A stretch of 46,281 nucleotides of DNA, taken from contig WRNH01000006.1 in NCBI GenBank assembly GCA_009776745.1, positions 1 through 46,281 of the forward strand. The letters are read 5' to 3'. The translations under genes and the position numbers were made by a program. This stretch comes from Endomicrobiia bacterium (GTDB lineage: Bacteria; Elusimicrobiota; Endomicrobiia; Endomicrobiales; Endomicrobiaceae). Below, piece by piece: positions 32,014 through 39,619 of this stretch. The notes beneath the pieces were generated by a model. That model saw only the letters and a list, made by a program, of their open reading frames with translations. It did no database searches and was not told the origin of the DNA. How positions within the stretch are numbered: position 1 is the first letter of the stretch; every line of letters begins with the position of its first letter.

Positions 32014-32823
32014 GTGAAAAAAGTATTGGCATTGTTGTTTGCTGTATCGTTTTTTGCAGGTTCGGCTTTTGCGGCAGGAGGGGGCGAAATTGTAATTAAA
32101 GGAGGATTGGGCGCTTTCGCGGGCACGACTAATCCAAAAGCAGAAGTAGATGGTTCATATGCTGAGAATGGGCTTGGAGTGAATATTGAAGCCGGCAAGA
32201 TACTCGATCCCTTTTTAAAAGGCGAAAAAGGCGGCAAAAGTTTAATGCTTGGCGCGGAATATCTGTATCCCATAAACGAAACATTCAAAATCGGCGCGGG
32301 TATGCAATATGTTTCCGTAAGCGATGCAAGAATTGCGCTTGACCTCAGCGCGTTGACAGGTCTGATGGGTATGGGAGACGTTAAACTGAGTTTTAGAAAC
32401 AACCCAACATCTTTACCGTTATATGCAACAGCCCAATTTAATCCTGCTAAAGAAGGCGCGTTGAAAGGAGCATTTTTTAAAGCAAATTTAGGTTATCAAG
32501 TCTATTACGATAATGATTTTGATTTAACTGAAATCGGGCCTTTATTAAACTCCATTTTGGGTATGTTTTCCACTGATGATATTGAATTCAAAGTTGACAG
32601 GGAATGTTCCGGAGGTTTATATTACGGATTAGGGACGGGATATGAATTTGATTCCGGTATAATTCTTGAAGTAGGTTATGAATCTTTCTCCGGTTCCGTA
32701 AAACACGATATTTCAATTTATGTGGACGATGGGATAGACATTACTACCGTAAAAGGATCAATTGAAACTAAAACCTCTTATTATCATATCGGCTTTAAAA
32801 TAGGATATAGAATAGCGTTATAA
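32014..32823 (+). CDS. Outer-membrane beta-barrel protein
   Basis: A 269-residue exported barrel of unknown specific role. The GTG start at 32014 is chosen because AGGAGGG lies 6 bases upstream and the signal peptide begins there (KKVLALLFAVSFFAGSAFA-AGGG). Strand-like segments alternate, for example KSLMLGAEYLYPI, FKIGAGMQYVSV, KANLGYQVYYDND, GLYYGLGTGYEF, ILEVGYESFSGSV and SYYHIGFKIGYRIAL, fitting an 8- to 10-stranded OmpW/OmpX-like barrel. It opens the surface-protein block and is closed by its own terminator. Confidence 0.7.
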   Translation: MKKVLALLFAVSFFAGSAFAAGGGEIVIKGGLGAFAGTTNPKAEVDGSYAENGLGVNIEAGKILDPFLKGEKGGKSLMLGAEYLYPINETFKIGAGMQYVSVSDARIALDLSALTGLMGMGDVKLSFRNNPTSLPLYATAQFNPAKEGALKGAFFKANLGYQVYYDNDFDLTEIGPLLNSILGMFSTDDIEFKVDRECSGGLYYGLGTGYEFDSGIILEVGYESFSGSVKHDISIYVDDGIDITTVKGSIETKTSYYHIGFKIGYRIAL

Positions 32824-32865
32824 CAATAAAGAAATAAACGGCGCGAAGCGCCACTTGGATTACTA

Positions 32866-32909
32866 CGGGGATGTCGGCCATATTATTGCGGCCGATATCC
32901 CCTTTTTTT
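32866..32909 (+). terminator. Rho-independent terminator
   Basis: GGGGATGTCGGCC and GGCCGATATCCCC flank a 10-base loop and are followed by TTTTTTT. It closes the barrel gene. A GGCGC-GAA-GCGCC triloop hairpin lies just upstream (32840-32852). Confidence 0.9.
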
Positions 32910-33074
32910 AAGGATCATCTTGCATATATATTCAAAAACCGCGGCATATACTGCCAGATATGCCGTAAAATTTTTAATTTTTTTACATGATTCGCTTTAT
33001 TTTTAAATTAAATTGTGTTAAACTGTCTGTGTATTGCCTATAGACTTTAAATATAATTTGGCAGGAGAAAGAAA

Positions 33075-36000
33075 GTGAAATTCTTTAAAATTGCCGCCGC
33101 CATGCAGGTTTTTGCGGTTTTTTGTTTCGTATCGGTTTTGCACGCTCAGGTTAATGTTGCTGATGAAACCAGATTCATGTCGGAAATGTCAGGCGCCAAT
33201 CCGAATTTTAATGTCAGCAGTTCGATAAACTTCACCCAATCTTTTCCGGATACCGTAAATAAAAATGCAAACGTTTCATTGTCTGCAGGAGTAATTCTTG
33301 ACGGCAGGTCTTTATCCTCTGCAGTACGCGGCTTTAATCTCATCGGGTCAACGCTTACGTTTAATTTCGGCGCTTCAAATTCGATTAACGGTTTTGCCGG
33401 AGCTTTTACCTCAGCGGCAGGATCAATAATGAATTTTAACGGAAGCAATATTGCTTTCAGGCAGAATGCGGCCGTATCCGGCGGAGGGGTTTTCAATATT
33501 TCCGGAGCTTCGGAAGCTTCTCTTGTATCCAATTATATTCTTTTCAGTTTAAACACATCGTCAGGCAGCGGCGGAGCGGTCAATGTTTCGGACGGTTCTC
33601 TTTTTGAAATTACGGCAAGCACTATTTTGTTTAGAAACGGTTCTGCAGAGCAGTCTGCCGGCGCGATATATGCTGTAAACGGTTCAACCGTGAATCTGGG
33701 CGGCGGTTATATGGAGTTTGTAGGAAACAGCGGCAAAGGCAGCGGCGGAGCATTGCATATCGGCAGTTCATATTTTAACATTGGCGGCGATACCGTTATT
33801 TTTGAAAATAATTCGTCAAAGGACAGCGGGACCGGCGGAGCGGTATACGGCTCTGACGCCGTGTTTGACCTTAACGGCCAGGATGTTTCTTTTTTAAGCA
33901 ATAATGCGGCAGGCAGCGGCGGAGCATTGTACGCCGCAGCCGGATCCGTTTTCAATTTCAATTCGGTAAATACTGACTTTGCGGGAAATGAATCCGGAAA
34001 TATGGGAGGAGGCGTATACTCCGAATCGGGTTCAAAATTTACGTTTAACGGAGATATTATATATTTTGACATAAATAAATCCGCAGCATCCGGCGGAGCC
34101 GTTTACGCGGCAGGCGGTTCTGAATTTATATTTTCTTCTTCGGGGACATACTTTCAATATAATCTGTCGGCTGACGGCGGAGCAATAAGCGGAAATGACG
34201 CCTCTTTTACGTTTTCCGGAGGCGAAACGTACTTTACCGGCAACAATGCGTCATCTTCAGGCGGCGCCGTATACGCTGAAAATCGCGCGGTTTTTAATTT
34301 TATTTCATCCGCAAATGTTTTCAGGTATAATACTGCCGCTGACGGCGGAGCCATATATATGGCTGACAGCGATATAACTATAGACAATGCATTATTTTTA
34401 AACAATACCGCGGTTTCCGGTTTGGGCGGCGCGGTATATATGTCGGGATTTTCAACGGCAGCGGCTAATTTGAATATAAACGCCGTTACCGGAGACGTTT
34501 TATTCAGAGGAAATACGGCTTCGGGAAAAGCGAATGATATTTATATGAACGAGTACGGAAATATCGTCTTTGACGCCTCTTCGGGAAGAACAATAACGCT
34601 TGAAGGCGGCATAAGCGCCAAAGGAGATTCGGGAAACTCTATTGTTAAACTCGGCGCCGGCACTCTTGAATTTGCGGGGAATCATTCCGATTACAGAGGC
34701 GGTTTAATAATATCGGCAGGAACTCTCGCGGTAAAAAATGACGCTGCCGTAACCGCCGGAAACTTTGAGATTGGCGCTGGAGGCAAATATTCAACGGTAA
34801 ACGGTCAGGGAAACCAGGTTACTGCCGTAGGGCATGCCGATATTAAAGGCGAGTATGAGATAGACGTAGATTTTGCTTCATATAAGGCCGATAAGTTAAT
34901 CGCTGTTTCCGGTTTTACATCCGCTTCCGACGGTAAAGTAGATCTTGCTAATGCGACCGGTTCTTTAAATATAACTGCGGGCAGCTCTTTGGGGTTTGGC
35001 ACTTCAAGAATAACTCTCATAGAAGCGGAAAACGGCGTTGCCGGAACTTTTGCATCCGATAATTTTTCTTCGATACTTTCTCTTTTTCCTGCCGGCACGA
35101 CGGCATATATTGATTATTCGGCTGACAAAGTGGAATTGTATGTTTCAAGGCTCAGTTCTTTTTACGCCATAGCGAAAATGACTCATAATCAAAAAGAAGT
35201 CGCTTCAACTCTCGACGAGGCGTCGAAGGCAAATACCACTGCGGAAATGTCCGCCGTGCTTGCGCGTATTGACGCGCTGGCAAACGATTCGCTGAAAAAA
35301 TCCGCGCTTAACCGGCTTTCGGGTTCGTTTATCGCGAATGCTCTTACCGCCGGAGCTTTAAGAAGCGGCATTACGGAACTTTATGAGCGGGTGCAGCCCA
35401 GATACTGTCCGCACGACAAGATATCGAAATCTTTGTGGGGTCAGATATATTTGTCGAACAATAAATTTGGCGGAGATGAAAATACGGCGGCGGATTTTGG
35501 CATGAACGGTTACGGGATACAAGCCGGATTTGATTTGTTTACGGGTGAAAATTCATTGGGCGGATTTTATATTTCTTACGGGCACAATGCTCTTGAACAA
35601 GATTATGATGAAGCGGATATGCAGGACTACGGTTTGGGTTTTTACGGCGGATGGTTTGGCGAAAATATCGATATAAAAGCAAGCCTGAGCGGCACAGCGC
35701 AGAATTTTGATTTAAAGAGAAACATAAAATTTGCCGGATTAAAAACCAATGCGGATTTTAACACATACGGCATAAGAGCCGACGGGCAAATAGAATTTAA
35801 AACCGGCGTTGGCGGCGATTCTTTTGAGTTAAGGCCTTTTGCGGGCTTGCAGGGCGGTTATATAATGAATGAAAAAATAGAAGAAAAAAACGGAGCGGCC
35901 GCAAACCTTATTATTGAAAGCGGCGACTATTTAAGATTGACAGCTTTAGGCGGAGCGGCTATAAACGGCATATCCGAAAAGTTTAACTGGTACGGAAAAG

Positions 36001-37373
36001 TTTATGCCGGATATATTATCACGGGAACGCGCAATGAGTTTGACGGAAAATTCGCGGATTCCGGCGGAAAAATTAATATTTACGGAACTGAAATCGGAGC
36101 TTTGGGAGTAGGAGCCGGAGCCGGAATTGAATATAATCTGACAAAACAATGGTCATTATACGCAAATGCGAATACGAATTATGCTGAAAAAGCGTCGGGA
36201 TATTACGGCAATATAGGCGTAAATTACAGGTTTTGCACGGACGCTTCAAGAGGCCGCGCGGAAAAAATTTCTCCAGCAGCTGCTGCGGATGATGCCGTTT
36301 CAATTCCGGAAACGGTCAGAAAAGAAGAAGAAATTGAAATTATAAAACACGAAACTCCCGAAGAAAATCTCAAAGAGGACAATAATGAATATTATGTTTC
36401 CGATATGTCTCCGGCGCTGGAAACAATATCCGCCGCAGAGCCGAAAGAAGAAGAAAAAGACGCTGCTGTGCGGGAAGTTTACGTAAAACCGGAAGAAGTA
36501 AAAACGCAAGATTATCCTGTTTCCGGCAAAACTGAAAATATTGTCCGCAGCGACGAATCCGCCGCAGAGCCGAAAGAAGAAAAAGCCGCTGCTGCGCGGG
36601 AAGTTTACGTAAAACCGGAAGAAGTAAAAACTCAAGATTATCCTGTTTCCGGCAAAACGGAAAATATTGTCCGCAGCGCCGATGAGCCGAGACCGGCGTT
36701 TGAAGAAACCGCTTCTTTTGTTTCCGGCGACTATGAACTTGAAAATGCCGAAAAAAATAACATAAGACGGCAGATTGCGGAACTAAAGAGAATAGGTTAC
36801 AAAAAAATCGTTGTAAGAGGGCATACGGATTCTGCGGGAAGCGAAGCCGTCAATAACAGGCTTTCTCTGCAAAGAGCAAAAGCAGTGTATGAAGAGCTTA
36901 TTGCCGGAGGCATAGATCCGGATAAAATCGAATATGTGGGTTATGCCGACAGAAAACCCGTTGCCGAAAATGATACCGAAGAAGGAATGGCTTTAAACAG
37001 AAGAACGGACATAGTTGTCGACGAGCCTGCAATTGTACCCGGGGTTATATATACGGCGTCTTATTTTATAACCTACGGATATAGTTTGTCGAAAGAAGTT
37101 AAAAATAAAATAAAACAGCAGACCGATGAAATAAAACAGACAAACTATAATGAAATCATAATTGAAGGCCATGCCGACTCGACCGGCAGCGACCGGATTA
37201 ATGATCCTTTGTCAAGACAGAGAGCGGAAACCGTTTATGACGAGTTTATAGAAAACGGCATTCCCGCCGGAAAAATGACTTATACAGGATACGGCTCAAG
37301 AAGACCCATTGACACAAACGCCACAAAAGAAGGAAGAGCAAACAACAGAAGAGTAGAAGTCACAGTAAAATAA
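33075..37373 (+). CDS. Pmp-like autotransporter fused to two OmpA domains
   Basis: 1,432 residues, GTG start with AGGAG 8 bases upstream, signal peptide ending near VLHA-Q. Residues about 100-480 are a beta-helix passenger with repeated GGAV/GGAL/GGAI and FxxN motifs (for example TGGAVYGSDAVF, SGGALYAAAGSVF), as in chlamydial polymorphic membrane proteins. After a smooth passenger end (about 480-760) comes an autotransporter barrel (about 780-1055, final strand GVNYRF). Instead of stopping there, the protein goes on with a charged Glu/Lys/Pro linker containing a 43-residue tandem duplication, then two OmpA-like domains (about 1218-1315 and 1328-1432) with GHTDSAGS...NRR and GHADSTGS...NRR. 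The Asp and Arg needed for peptidoglycan binding are present. It is thus probably exposed outside, anchored in the outer membrane and tethered to the cell wall. Confidence 0.88.
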   Translation: MKFFKIAAAMQVFAVFCFVSVLHAQVNVADETRFMSEMSGANPNFNVSSSINFTQSFPDTVNKNANVSLSAGVILDGRSLSSAVRGFNLIGSTLTFNFGASNSINGFAGAFTSAAGSIMNFNGSNIAFRQNAAVSGGGVFNISGASEASLVSNYILFSLNTSSGSGGAVNVSDGSLFEITASTILFRNGSAEQSAGAIYAVNGSTVNLGGGYMEFVGNSGKGSGGALHIGSSYFNIGGDTVIFENNSSKDSGTGGAVYGSDAVFDLNGQDVSFLSNNAAGSGGALYAAAGSVFNFNSVNTDFAGNESGNMGGGVYSESGSKFTFNGDIIYFDINKSAASGGAVYAAGGSEFIFSSSGTYFQYNLSADGGAISGNDASFTFSGGETYFTGNNASSSGGAVYAENRAVFNFISSANVFRYNTAADGGAIYMADSDITIDNALFLNNTAVSGLGGAVYMSGFSTAAANLNINAVTGDVLFRGNTASGKANDIYMNEYGNIVFDASSGRTITLEGGISAKGDSGNSIVKLGAGTLEFAGNHSDYRGGLIISAGTLAVKNDAAVTAGNFEIGAGGKYSTVNGQGNQVTAVGHADIKGEYEIDVDFASYKADKLIAVSGFTSASDGKVDLANATGSLNITAGSSLGFGTSRITLIEAENGVAGTFASDNFSSILSLFPAGTTAYIDYSADKVELYVSRLSSFYAIAKMTHNQKEVASTLDEASKANTTAEMSAVLARIDALANDSLKKSALNRLSGSFIANALTAGALRSGITELYERVQPRYCPHDKISKSLWGQIYLSNNKFGGDENTAADFGMNGYGIQAGFDLFTGENSLGGFYISYGHNALEQDYDEADMQDYGLGFYGGWFGENIDIKASLSGTAQNFDLKRNIKFAGLKTNADFNTYGIRADGQIEFKTGVGGDSFELRPFAGLQGGYIMNEKIEEKNGAAANLIIESGDYLRLTALGGAAINGISEKFNWYGKVYAGYIITGTRNEFDGKFADSGGKINIYGTEIGALGVGAGAGIEYNLTKQWSLYANANTNYAEKASGYYGNIGVNYRFCTDASRGRAEKISPAAAADDAVSIPETVRKEEEIEIIKHETPEENLKEDNNEYYVSDMSPALETISAAEPKEEEKDAAVREVYVKPEEVKTQDYPVSGKTENIVRSDESAAEPKEEKAAAAREVYVKPEEVKTQDYPVSGKTENIVRSADEPRPAFEETASFVSGDYELENAEKNNIRRQIAELKRIGYKKIVVRGHTDSAGSEAVNNRLSLQRAKAVYEELIAGGIDPDKIEYVGYADRKPVAENDTEEGMALNRRTDIVVDEPAIVPGVIYTASYFITYGYSLSKEVKNKIKQQTDEIKQTNYNEIIIEGHADSTGSDRINDPLSRQRAETVYDEFIENGIPAGKMTYTGYGSRRPIDTNATKEGRANNRRVEVTVK
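36432..36686 (+). repeat. 129-bp tandem repeat coding the linker
   Basis: Two nearly identical units (36432-36560 and 36561-36686), each coding AAEPKEE...REVYVKPEEVKTQDYPVSG. The second unit is slightly shorter. It lies between the barrel and the OmpA domains. Unit number could vary by slippage without breaking the frame. Confidence 0.85.
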
Positions 37374-37376
37374 TCT

Positions 37377-37533
37377 AGGTCACGGGGACGGAGGAGTTGA
37401 CCCAAATTAAAATATTTAATAAAAAACAAATTTGAATAGCAAATATTCTTGAGGCTGCAGGATAAAGCTTGAGAAGAGCATTAACTGCAAATAATCAATA
37501 AACTTTGGGTCAATTCCTCCGTCCCCATGACCT
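37377..37533. repeat. REP-like inverted repeat between convergent genes
   Basis: Arms of about 30 bases (AGGTCACGGGGACGGAGG..., 37377-37407, and its complement 37504-37533) match with two mismatches around an AT-rich centre of about 95 bases. The right arm overlaps the TAG stop of the minus-strand thioesterase gene. The first 25 bases are about 21/25 identical to the arm of the palindrome inside feoB. The long hairpin may also act as a bidirectional terminator. Confidence 0.85.
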
Positions 37534-38269
37534 ATTTAGACAAGCTCCATAAGGTGTAAGCCGAAGCTATTTCTTTTCCGTCGGAATCTCTTGTCAGAAT
37601 GTGATAAAAAGAATTGTTGTCCGCATTATAAGTTTTTACGGTGATATTTTCTCCAATTATGGCCTCGGCTTTATAATTGACCGCAATCTCTTCTAAAGAG
37701 TTATTTTGTTTTACCGTTTCCGGCACTCCTTCAAAAGCCCATGCCGTAAAGTGTATATTGTTTACATGATTGTTAATGTCTATATCTTCAAGTCTGGTTT
37801 TTATCCGTATTGACGTTACGGGCGTTTTTCCTTCAAAAGGCGGCGGTTTTACAACTGCCGGTTCCATGTTTGCGATCGGCTCTATTCTTCGGCTGAGCAT
37901 GGATTGAGGCGTTTTGGCTATTTTACGCTTTGCGAGATCAATAATGACCCATGAGCTTGCGCCTTTGATTTTTTCGTCACCGTTTTCGTCGTATACTATA
38001 AAATCTCTGCGGCTGTATATCTTATCGCTGAAACAGTGCCAAGTTTTTACTTTCACGTTTTGAACGCCTTTTATTTCACCGAGAATTTCAAATTTTATAT
38101 CTATAAGCGCCCATGCAATACCGTTTGAAAATAACTCTTCGATCCCGTAAGAAAGATTTTTGGCGTCCATAGCCGCCGCCTGCTGAAAATAATTTTGCAC
38201 TATCCAAACCGGTACGCTTCTGTCGGTAGTCATTTCGTGAAATCTTACTTTAAATATTTCTTCAAGCAT
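37532..38269 (-). CDS. Acyl-ACP thioesterase (FatA/FatB-like)
   Basis: A 245-residue double hot-dog thioesterase. The start at 38269 is chosen because GGGAG lies 5 bases upstream; an earlier TTG is less likely. The N-terminal hot dog opens with FKVRFHEMTTDRSVPVWIVQNYFQQAA. The second half carries the catalytic motif DIDINNHVNNIHF (Asp/Asn/His) and WAFEGVPE. Such enzymes release fatty acids from acyl carrier protein in the cytoplasm. It is the only minus-strand gene in the 32-46 kb block. Its stop codon lies inside a REP-like repeat arm, so the extreme C-terminus may have been altered by insertion. Confidence 0.88.
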   Translation of the reverse strand: MLEEIFKVRFHEMTTDRSVPVWIVQNYFQQAAAMDAKNLSYGIEELFSNGIAWALIDIKFEILGEIKGVQNVKVKTWHCFSDKIYSRRDFIVYDENGDEKIKGASSWVIIDLAKRKIAKTPQSMLSRRIEPIANMEPAVVKPPPFEGKTPVTSIRIKTRLEDIDINNHVNNIHFTAWAFEGVPETVKQNNSLEEIAVNYKAEAIIGENITVKTYNADNNSFYHILTRDSDGKEIASAYTLWSLSK

Positions 38270-38360
38270 GAAAACTCCCTTTTGGACTTGTTTCAATAAT
38301 TTTACAATAAAAACCGGCTGTTTGATACTGATTTTATGATATTGGAAAATTTCATTGTAT

Positions 38361-38669
38361 TATGCTAGAGTATGTCCACACATATTACGCGCATGCGTTT
38401 GGCCAAAACAAGCTCAAATGCTAGGCGCGACAACTAAGTTGTGACGAAGCAATAGCGGGACTATTGACAGGAGCCGCAACGCGGCAGTTGGAATTGTTTT
38501 GGCCAAACCTTTCGGGCTGCGGCAGCTGCGGAACTTCGTTCCTTTTTTGTAAATTTTAATTTTTTTGCTTCGCAGATACGTCTGTGTATCTTTGTCGCAA
38601 AAAAACCAAAATTTCCTCAAAAATCCTGGCCGCGCATGTGCGTAATATGTGTGAACACACTCTAGTATT
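38361..38669. mobile_element. 309-bp element with terminal inverted repeats
   Basis: Ends of about 37 bases are inverted repeats with about 5-6 mismatches (left CTAGAGTATGTCCACACAT, right complement CTAGAGTGTGTTCACACAT, both running on to ATTACGC). No protein-like frame inside. The interior carries mini-hairpins CAATAG...CTATTG, GCCGC-AAC-GCGGC, GGAAC-TTC-GTTCC and GATAC...GTATC. It lies between the divergent thioesterase and sodC genes. Confidence 0.75.
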
Positions 38670-38678
38670 GAGTTCGGA

Positions 38679-38700
38679 TTTCTGCCAATATTGGCAGAAA
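38679..38700. promoter_or_regulatory. 22-bp perfect palindrome upstream of sodC
   Basis: TTTCTGCCAAT followed directly by its complement. There is no loop and no T-run, so it looks like an operator rather than a terminator. TTGGCA at 38691-38696 could serve as a -35 box. It lies 33 bases before the sodC start codon. Confidence 0.5.
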
Positions 38701-38732
38701 AATAAAAATTTATTTTTATGATGAGGTGAAAA

Positions 38733-39254
38733 ATGAAAAATTTTCTTGTTATTGTCTTAGGCTGCATATTTGTGCCTGCCGCGTTAAATGCCGAAACGGT
38801 AAAAGTAAACATATATAAAGTAACGATAGACGGCAAGAGCGATAAAATAGGCACGGTAAAAATAAGCGATTCTGATAAAGGACTTGTCGTAAAAGCGAAG
38901 ATTTCAGGACTTACCCCCGGAGAGCACGGGTTTCATATACATCAAAACCCTTCATGCGGCTCTCACGGCGCAGACGGCAGCGCCGGCCCCGCGCTTGCTG
39001 CCGGCGGGCATTACGATCCGGATAATACGGGCAAACATTTAGGCCCTTACGGCGACGGACATAAAGGCGATTTGCCGTTTTTGACCGCAGACAAAAAAGG
39101 AAAAGTAAACGAAACCGTTACAGCTCCGAGACTTACCGTAAATGATATTAAAAACCGTTCTATTATGATCCATCAGGGCGGTGACAATTATTCCGATATC
39201 CCCGAGCCGCTTGGCGGCGGAGGCGCGCGCATAGCGATCGGTATAATTCAATAA
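38733..39254 (+). CDS. sodC: Periplasmic Cu/Zn superoxide dismutase
   Basis: 173 residues with a signal peptide (KNFLVIVLGCIFVPAALNA-E). Copper ligands lie in GFHIHQ; zinc-site residues follow in GGHYDPDNTGKHLGPYGDGHKGDLP; another copper His lies in IMIHQGGDNYSDIPEPLGGGGAR. The length is normal for bacterial SodC. The conserved first disulfide cysteine (NPSCG) is present, but the partner in the usual ACGVI ending is isoleucine (ARIAIGII) and no other mature Cys exists. The disulfide therefore cannot form within the subunit. AGGTG precedes the ATG. It detoxifies superoxide in the periplasm, consistent with an anaerobe that meets oxygen. Confidence 0.95.
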   Translation: MKNFLVIVLGCIFVPAALNAETVKVNIYKVTIDGKSDKIGTVKISDSDKGLVVKAKISGLTPGEHGFHIHQNPSCGSHGADGSAGPALAAGGHYDPDNTGKHLGPYGDGHKGDLPFLTADKKGKVNETVTAPRLTVNDIKNRSIMIHQGGDNYSDIPEPLGGGGARIAIGIIQ

Positions 39255-39619
39255 ACGCGTATCCTTGGTCATAACCACGGGCTTTTAGCCATAAGGGGAC
39301 TCAATCTTCCAACACCCTTACACTTGGTCGTTTGTCGTTAATTCCCCTTCAGTTATGAAGGGGTGGCAGGAACTTTGTTCCTGACGGGGTAGTCGCTGTT
39401 GCCGTCACCATGCATCCATGCATCGCCGTTATCGTCGTTGATTTGGCCGTGGCGTGTCATGGAGAAAGATGCAGGGAGGCAGAGATGCGAGGATGCAGGG
39501 TAACGGCAAAAACAAAAAGAGAGTGTAGAGTTAAAGGCGGCTGTTTTTTTTGTCGTTGCTCTGCCTCCCTGCTTCTCTGCATCGCCGTTGATTCGTAATT
39601 GTCGTTAATCGGGGGTTTT
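39255..39619. repeat. Repeat-filled spacer before the first AIDA-type gene
   Basis: No gene. Holds CCCCTTCA-GTTA-TGAAGGGG, CAGGAAC-TTT-GTTCCTG, then a long inverted repeat built of CTGCCTC/CCTGCTT/CTCTGCA-like 7-bp units (GATGCAGGGAGGCAGAG at about 39470 and its complement at about 39560-39585). It ends TTCGTAATTGTCGTTAATCGGGGG at the ribosome binding site. Confidence 0.7.

Noticed and set aside
33146-36635. Minus-strand ORFs across the Pmp-like and AIDA-type genes
   Set aside because: They are Pro- or Phe-rich mirror frames of Gly/Asn-rich repeats on the coding strand.
37377-37533. Small intron or retroelement between convergent genes
   Set aside because: The centre is only about 95 AT-rich bases with no catalytic RNA motifs or ORF; inverted arms shared with the feoB palindrome point to a REP-like repeat.
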